NCBI GenBank assembly: GCA_947179485.1
Contig: OX359245.1
Span: 31,855,067-31,919,066, forward strand
DNA: 64,000 nucleotides
Direction: 5' to 3'
Source: Allacma fusca
Lineage: Eukaryota; Arthropoda; Collembola; Symphypleona; Sminthuridae
Below, piece after piece: positions 58,825 through 64,000 of this stretch. The position numbers and the translations under genes are program-made. Position 1 is the first letter of the stretch; every line of letters begins with the position of its first letter. The notes beneath the pieces were generated by a model. It was not told where the DNA came from. It did no database searches and worked only from the letters and a program-made list of their open reading frames with translations.

Positions 58825-59154
58825 TGTCATGGTCGTCTCCGCTGCTAGCATCATCGACTGGCCATGCTTGTTTTAACTAAAATATTTATTTTAGTTATTC
58901 AACTATTGAAATTAAATCTACAATTTAATTGCCTTTTAAATTAATATAGTTAGCTAATGCTAACTATAGGAAGGCCGATCTCTCCATAGTGGAGATAATT
59001 GTTAAGTATCACTCTACTATTATATTTTAACAAATTTGGTGCGTCTCGTTTGATCTCTTGCCTACTCTTTTCTTTTGATTGAATAAAGTCTAGTACATTG
59101 TACTAATCTTCGATATATTTTTACCTCCTCCTTTTTATTTCCCCAACCTTGATA
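58825..59154 (+). repeat. 5' long terminal repeat, 330 bp
   Basis: Begins TGTCATGGTCGTCTCC and ends CCTTGATA, preceded by the target duplication ATAT (58821-58824). It differs from the 3' LTR at about 13 of 330 positions (my count by eye, near 4%), with no length difference. Confidence 0.93.
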
Positions 59155-59162
59155 AGTTCACC

Positions 59163-61457
59163 AATCAAGGTGTAATTAGTGATTTAGATGCTGACAATGC
59201 TAATGATAAATTTATCATTTTTAAGTATTTGCTATTCCTACAATTTCCGGAACCTGATTTAAGAAAAGCTGCCATTGAATTAAATCAAAATAGAAAATTT
59301 TTGATTGGCAAGGAGTCCCCAATGGATTATTTATTAGACGAATTAGGATTATTTGTTATCGACATTGACCCCCAAATGAATGATAAAGTAAAGATTGACC
59401 ATTTAGTTGAAGGCCTACCTGTTCAACTAGGATTTACCCTACAATCCCAATTAAACCCAGACAGTACTGTTGCCCAGTTTGAAAAATACTTCCTTTATCA
59501 TTTTGAAAATCCTCATTTCCAATTATTTGTTTCCCAACCCTTTAATCCTGTCTCGACTGAATTTATATCTCATTCAGAAATATACCAACACATTCGTTCT
59601 CAGCCCAAAGAAGACTTAGTTCCTTTACCTCAGGTTATACCTAAGATTTATCAAAACCCATCATCCCATTCATCCAACCGTCCCAGTTGCCAAATATGTG
59701 GAAAATTCGGACAAATTGCGGCTACGTGCTATGAATTTCTAAAATTACAACGTTCTACACAACGCCATAATAATTTCCTAGATTATTCCACTAATGATCA
59801 TCAAAATGAAGATTCAGCCCACAATCGATATTCCAAACCGACATTTAAGAATTCTATTAATCAAATCCCAGCTTCGATTTCCAATAATATGGAAACCATT
59901 AACGATCAACCCCATTTTAATCAAAATTTCCAATACCAATACCCAACAATTGATAATTCAGTAAAACTAAATAGTCTGACCGCACGAAAAAATCAGACTA
60001 TAACTTCAACTTCTTTATGTGATAATTCGTCCCTACCTGCTGATATTCCAAAGGATATAGAAATTCCACAATCTCACCTAATTCATTTTATTCCCCCTGC
60101 TCCCCAAATACCACGTATGCAAACCTTTCCATTTCTCCCAGTCCTTCCAAAAGAGAATTCATCTGACTCCAAACTGCTGTATTTATCGGCTAATATTGCC
60201 TTCTTTGATTGTGAAGCTCTCATTGATAGCGGAGCAGCTGTATAGGTAATACGTGAACATTTCTTTACTAAGTTACCGAAAACCACACAAACCACCCCGT
60301 TAGGTACACTAGTGTCCCTGTCTCTCGCTGTCCACGATTCCTGTAATTTACTAATTACTCATGAAGTTAAACTCCCTGTGAAAATAAATGGTTTATTCAC
60401 CGAATGGAAATTCTGGATAGTTCCTAAAGCATTATTTGATGTAATAATCGGAATAAATTTTCTCAGAACTTACAAAGCTGTATTAGATTTTGGCTCTGAT
60501 TTACTTTCTTTCCCCGAGTTGTCTAACATTCTATCCCCATGTTCAAATCCCAAACCAACTCTTTCTGCAATTGCTGTTCAAACTGAGTTTGAAAATAGTA
60601 TTACTTCTGAATCTATCCCCATTCGAAAAATCAACAAGAAAGCAATTTATCCCACTGAAGTCCCTCCAAATTATACCATTCAAGCCCCAGTTATACCCTC
60701 GAATAGTTCTATTCCTCCTGGATTTGAAAATTTTAAACCTGATTTTTCCAATATTTCTTTTTATACTGATACCCATTTTAAACGCCCTATTGATTTTGCT
60801 ACCCCGGAAGATCAAGATGTTTTCCTAGATATTAATATTTTCTCCCTCAACCCAGAAATGTCTTGTGATGAATTATTCCCCAGCATCGATTTTACTCCAG
60901 ACAACAATGTAGCTGATCCCCATAACTCCCAACGAGAACGGAAAAATCTTAAGTTTGACCCCCTACCTTCGCCTCGATTGTATCTCCCTGATGAAAAAGT
61001 TCTTGTTGCAGATCATTCCAGCAAATCCGGACGTGTTAATAAATTTTTACCTTGCTGGAAAGGCCCCTTTAAAATTGTCTTCCAAATAAATGATTTCACT
61101 TATTTGTGTAAAGATCTACGCGATAACCCAAAGTTTCCTGAACACATTTTTGTTAGTATTCAAAATTTGAAACCGTTCTACTCTTATGAAAATGATTATG
61201 ATAATCCATACAATTCGAATGTACCCTTTGCAAAACCGAATACTTCAAATTTGAGTCCCCTTAGAAGCCCTAGACGGCGCCGAAGAACAGTTAACCCTTC
61301 CAATAAATACCTTGATACAATGTTTTTAAATTGTATTTACCCTACATCTCAGATGAATTTAAATAATATGATTTCCTTTTGGATTTCGATTTGGGATCTC
61401 CAATTCCTGAGGAAAAGGAAGAAGATATTCTCAATGCTCCTGATTCCCCAATGTTGA
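59163..61457 (+). pseudogene. fused gag, protease and integrase tail with one internal stop
   Basis: A single frame runs from 59163 to 61457, broken only by TAG at 60243-60245. The gag part has FKYLLFLQFPEPDLRKAAIE, a middle rich in Asn/Gln, and a zinc knuckle CQICGKFGQIAATC in which the usual His is Gln. The protease has ALIDSGAAV just before the stop and VIIGINFLRTYKAVLDF after it. Reverse transcriptase, RNase H and the catalytic integrase core are absent. Instead the frame passes through an unrecognised linker to LPDEKVLVADHSSKSGRVNK and CWKGPFKIV, the integrase C-terminal GPY/F module, ending in basic SPRRRRRTVN. The join keeps the frame. Confidence 0.8.
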
Positions 61458-61864
61458 TTCCTAAACCTCTTTGGTTATTACATTATGAAGGTCCAGATTG
61501 TAGTGAGGTGCTGGAACCATTACCATTGCCATTTCTTGAATCTAATAACGTACAGGTGGCCGATATTCCTATAGATATATTTCTTGGATTGACTTCACCA
61601 TCTCCTTTACCTGCCACTGAAGTGGAAACCGTTGCTTTTTCTATGGATCTCTGTACTGTTCCGGAAATAAAGCGGATACCTTCTTTGATGGACAATGTAG
61701 TTGAAACTCCAATTTTGACGGTACGCCGTCGACTTAAGCGGTTTGTTACACATGAACAACGTCCGGTATCTACAAATTCTTTACGACGTGTTTCTACGAA
61801 TATCCGTGAACCAAGGGTCGTCAAATACGGCCGTGAGTCAAGGACCACTATAGAAGTTCGTTGA
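61379..61864 (+). CDS. 161-codon frame after the integrase tail, unknown
   Basis: An open frame in another phase overlaps the end of the gag/integrase frame. Its first two thirds are acidic and Pro/Leu-rich (DFDLGSPIPEEKEEDILN), the last third very basic (VRRRLKRFVTHEQR, SLRRVSTNIREPR). It begins at a non-ATG codon. It could be the true C-terminus of the polyprotein after a frameshift near 61370, or a separate accessory frame. No family recognised. Confidence 0.4.
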   Translation: MDFDLGSPIPEEKEEDILNAPDSPMLIPKPLWLLHYEGPDCSEVLEPLPLPFLESNNVQVADIPIDIFLGLTSPSPLPATEVETVAFSMDLCTVPEIKRIPSLMDNVVETPILTVRRRLKRFVTHEQRPVSTNSLRRVSTNIREPRVVKYGRESRTTIEVR

Positions 61865-61974
61865 ACTCGACTAATTCATCCGGGTCCATACGCTGATTTG
61901 CGACTCGCTAATCCTAATATTAGGATCAAGAGGAATCGTTATGCGCCGGAGTACCCCCCCAGTGGTAGGGGTCA

Positions 61975-62304
61975 TGTCATGGTCGTCTCCGCTGCTGGTA
62001 TCATCGACTGGTCATGCTTGTTTTAACTAAAATATCTATTTTAGTTATTCAACTATTGAAATTAAATCTACAATTTAATTGCCTTTTAAATTAGTATAGT
62101 TAGCTAATGCTAACTATAGGAAGGCCGATCTCTTCATAGTGGGGATAATTGTTAAGGATCACTCTACTATTATATTTTAACAAATGTGGTGCGTCTCGTT
62201 TGATCTCTTGCCTACTCTTTTCATTTGATTGAATAAAGTCTAGTACATTGTACTAATCTTCGATATATTTTTACCTCCTCCATTTTATTTCCCTAACCCT
62301 GATA
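61975..62304 (+). repeat. 3' long terminal repeat, 330 bp
   Basis: Begins TGTCATGGTCGTCTCC and ends CCCTGATA, followed by ATAT (62305-62308), which matches the duplication before the 5' LTR. Same length as the 5' LTR, about 13 differences. Confidence 0.93.
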
Positions 62305-62308
62305 ATAT

Positions 62309-62885
62309 GTACGTAATCCCATATGTTTATACTTGACTTTTATTTTTTAAAGTCACCCCATGTTGTTCAAAAAACACTAGGCTTCAGAAATTGAGGAACT
62401 AGTTTACAACAAGGACAATAAAGCAATGGAAATATTTGCAAGTTCTTGTAACTGTCAAGTTTTATATCTTTTAAATCAAAATTATTGTTATTGTTTTGAA
62501 AATAATACAGCGCAAGCAATATCTGGTAACTGTTACAATCTCAAATGTTGAATTGAAGTTCACCTACTCGCTTTTGAAACTATTAGTTTATGGTTAAGAA
62601 TGTTATTTCGAAAATCTTCGTTTAACATGTGGCAATGATGAGTGATAAGAACACTGGTTTTAGGGTCGGATTTATGTTAAAAAATGAAATGGCTAATTAT
62701 TCAAAGGAAATCTTACATCTCCAAAAATATAATCCCTTTTCATGTAATAACCACAATAAGACTAGTTTCTTGCAAGTCATTTGTCGGTTCATTTATTTCT
62801 CGACCAATTAACGTTGAAAGCAATTATGTTCCATACGCACAACCTCAGGATAGAAATGTATAGCTAAAATATGCACTTTCATTCC
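62309..62885. other. no gene recognised
   Basis: AT-rich DNA between the LTR element and the mucin-family relic. A 60-codon frame at 62629-62811 shows no motif. Confidence 0.4.
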
Positions 62886-62886
62886 G

Positions 62887-63116
62887 TCAAACAGTTATAG
62901 AAGAAAATTTTGTATGTGGATATTCCGGTGGTTCTGGACCATGTGGGTCAGGACATGGAGGTTCCGATGCAGGTTCAGGACCTGGATGTTTTGGTCCAGG
63001 TGTAGTAGGACATGGTGGTTCACAGTGCATAGCGGCTCAATACTTGAAGGTTTGAACCAGGTGGTTCTGTTTGTGCTATTACCGCAAGGATGAGTAGTGA
63101 GATAGCAATCTAGTAT
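62887..63116 (-). pseudogene. relic of the mucin-like peritrophin family
   Basis: On the minus strand an acceptor-like 'ctag' near 63115 is followed by IAISLLILAVIAQTEPPG, which matches the exon 2 start of the intact gene (ITASTLILSAVGESPTTP). After a frame change the sequence reads CEPPCPTTPGPKHPGPEPAS and then EPPCPDPHGPEPPEYPH, like CEPPCEEPPSPTTPCPEPPC of that gene. It stops at a TGA near 62890 without a chitin-binding domain. The frame change and lost domain show it is dead. It is some 10 kb from the main cluster and inverted. Confidence 0.6.
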
Positions 63117-63124
63117 TGAGCACA

Positions 63125-64000
63125 CCAAGTAGGAAATAAAATGTATTGTTTAAACTCGGAGATTATCGTGTATCACTCGTGGTATCCCGTGTTTGTAAAT
63201 CATGAATTATATGAAGTTCTATGCAAAAAAAAATAATATTACAATGGTTAACGTTGTATGCCCTTACCGGTTTGAAAATGATGAGTGTTATGCCTATAAG
63301 AGGCGAAAGAAAAATTTTGGACATCCGCAAAAAATATTTTTAGCGCAATGCGCCAAAATACTTGGACCTACGGGTAAATATTCGATCCAAGTAATCGAAT
63401 TTACTGAAAGTGCCCGCCTTTAAATAGTCAGATTTGTTGATCGTAGCAACATAGTTGATTCATCTTCGACTGAACTTGAAGGTTTAGCCATGGTAAATAC
63501 AAATGACGCCAGATCGCAAAATTATAATTTTATTACACTACTATAAACGTAGAAATAGTTCCCGTTTAAATAATTAAATATATGACCAAAAATTGAAAGG
63601 AGCGTGTCATATGAACGGTACCATAAATTGTAACGGATTATCAATTATAATAATTCATCCTCCGCATATTAGTATTTCCAATTTTTAATCACACGCTACA
63701 CCCTTGTTGAAAATTGGCAAAAATCAAAAATTATTGTTTTTCCGATGCCGACGTCAGAGTTAAAGTTATATACGAATGAGAGATTACAGAAATGTTAAAT
63801 TCTTCATATAGATTCTTAACTGTATTTAACCCACTTTGTAGTGAATTCGTTTACATATTTTCTAAAACTTACTTGATAGACCTGGGTTAATATATATTTG
63901 AGTTCAGAAGTTTCTAAAATAGGCTTTTGGTTCAGCTTTTTGATAGAGCTCTGCGTTGAGAATTGTGGACATAACGGAAAGTTTCCGGTGCTTTGTTTGA
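63125..64000. other. no gene recognised
   Basis: A 73-codon frame at 63202-63423 (plus) holds two Cys and a basic run (YKRRKKNFGHPQK) but no known motif. The remainder is AT-rich. Confidence 0.35.

Larger units (their letters stand above)
58821..62308 (+). mobile_element. LTR retrotransposon lacking RT, RNase H and integrase core
   Basis: Equal 330-bp LTRs and a 4-bp ATAT duplication (58821-58824 and 62305-62308) define the element. The inside is only 2.8 kb and reads gag, protease, linker, integrase C-terminus and a further frame. The gag frame begins almost directly after the LTR, with no recognisable tRNA primer site, so leader and gag start are lost too. A purine-rich tract (agtggtaggggtca) precedes the 3' LTR. 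Gypsy-type by domain order and by the integrase GPF module. Confidence 0.9.

Overview
This window is eukaryotic nuclear DNA, most likely from an arthropod. It is AT-rich, the genes are split by many GT-AG introns, and it holds arthropod-type genes: a modular LDLa/sushi serine protease, a seven-helix gustatory-like receptor and mucin-like peritrophin genes. A springtail or other basal hexapod is my guess only. All gene models below were built by hand: reading-frame phase was carried across every intron and conserved motifs were checked.

Layout. 1-2.7 kb: nothing recognised. 2.7-9.9 kb: remains of Gypsy-type LTR elements (a broken gag, an open 662-codon protease/RT frame that stops early in RT, two small membrane-protein frames, and a pair of ~0.55 kb LTR-like direct repeats). 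10-14 kb: unassigned DNA with a hAT-type element. 14.0-24.07 kb (minus): TDP1, 11 exons, 605 aa, with an N-terminal PBZ zinc finger; its largest intron carries another hAT-type element and a perfect inverted repeat. 25-27.45 kb: a 39-bp minisatellite and a 1.58 kb hAT-type element that interrupts a small minus-strand reading frame. 27.9-30.26 kb (plus): TBC1D13, 8 exons, 386 aa. 30.9-34.43 kb (minus): a 767-aa secreted modular serine protease, 10 exons, convergent with TBC1D13. 38.0-39.35 kb (plus): a candidate gustatory receptor. 41.3-42.2 kb: a hAT-type element. 44.5-45.6 kb (plus): a four-helix membrane protein. 47.6-48.4 kb: a Tigger/pogo-type element. 48.5-52.6 kb: a mucin-like chitin-binding gene cluster, one copy intact and its neighbours decayed. 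54.1-58.4 kb: a hAT-type element that hosts a dead LINE. 58.8-62.3 kb: an LTR element that has lost RT, RNase H and the integrase core. 62.9-63.1 kb (minus): a relic of the mucin-like family.

How the parts relate. The host genes look like ordinary neighbours, not a pathway: DNA repair (TDP1), Rab GTPase control (TBC1D13), an extracellular protease cascade, chemosensation and chitin-associated mucins. The most striking structure is a set of five unrelated-looking hAT-type elements. Each has an 8-bp target duplication and short terminal inverted repeats, and each is packed with its own short motif, different in every element. The most interesting host features are the PBZ finger on TDP1 and the N-terminal catalytically dead protease domain placed ahead of the LDLa-sushi-protease array. 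I found no CRISPR array, no convincing tRNA or rRNA gene, and no previously undescribed multi-gene system.
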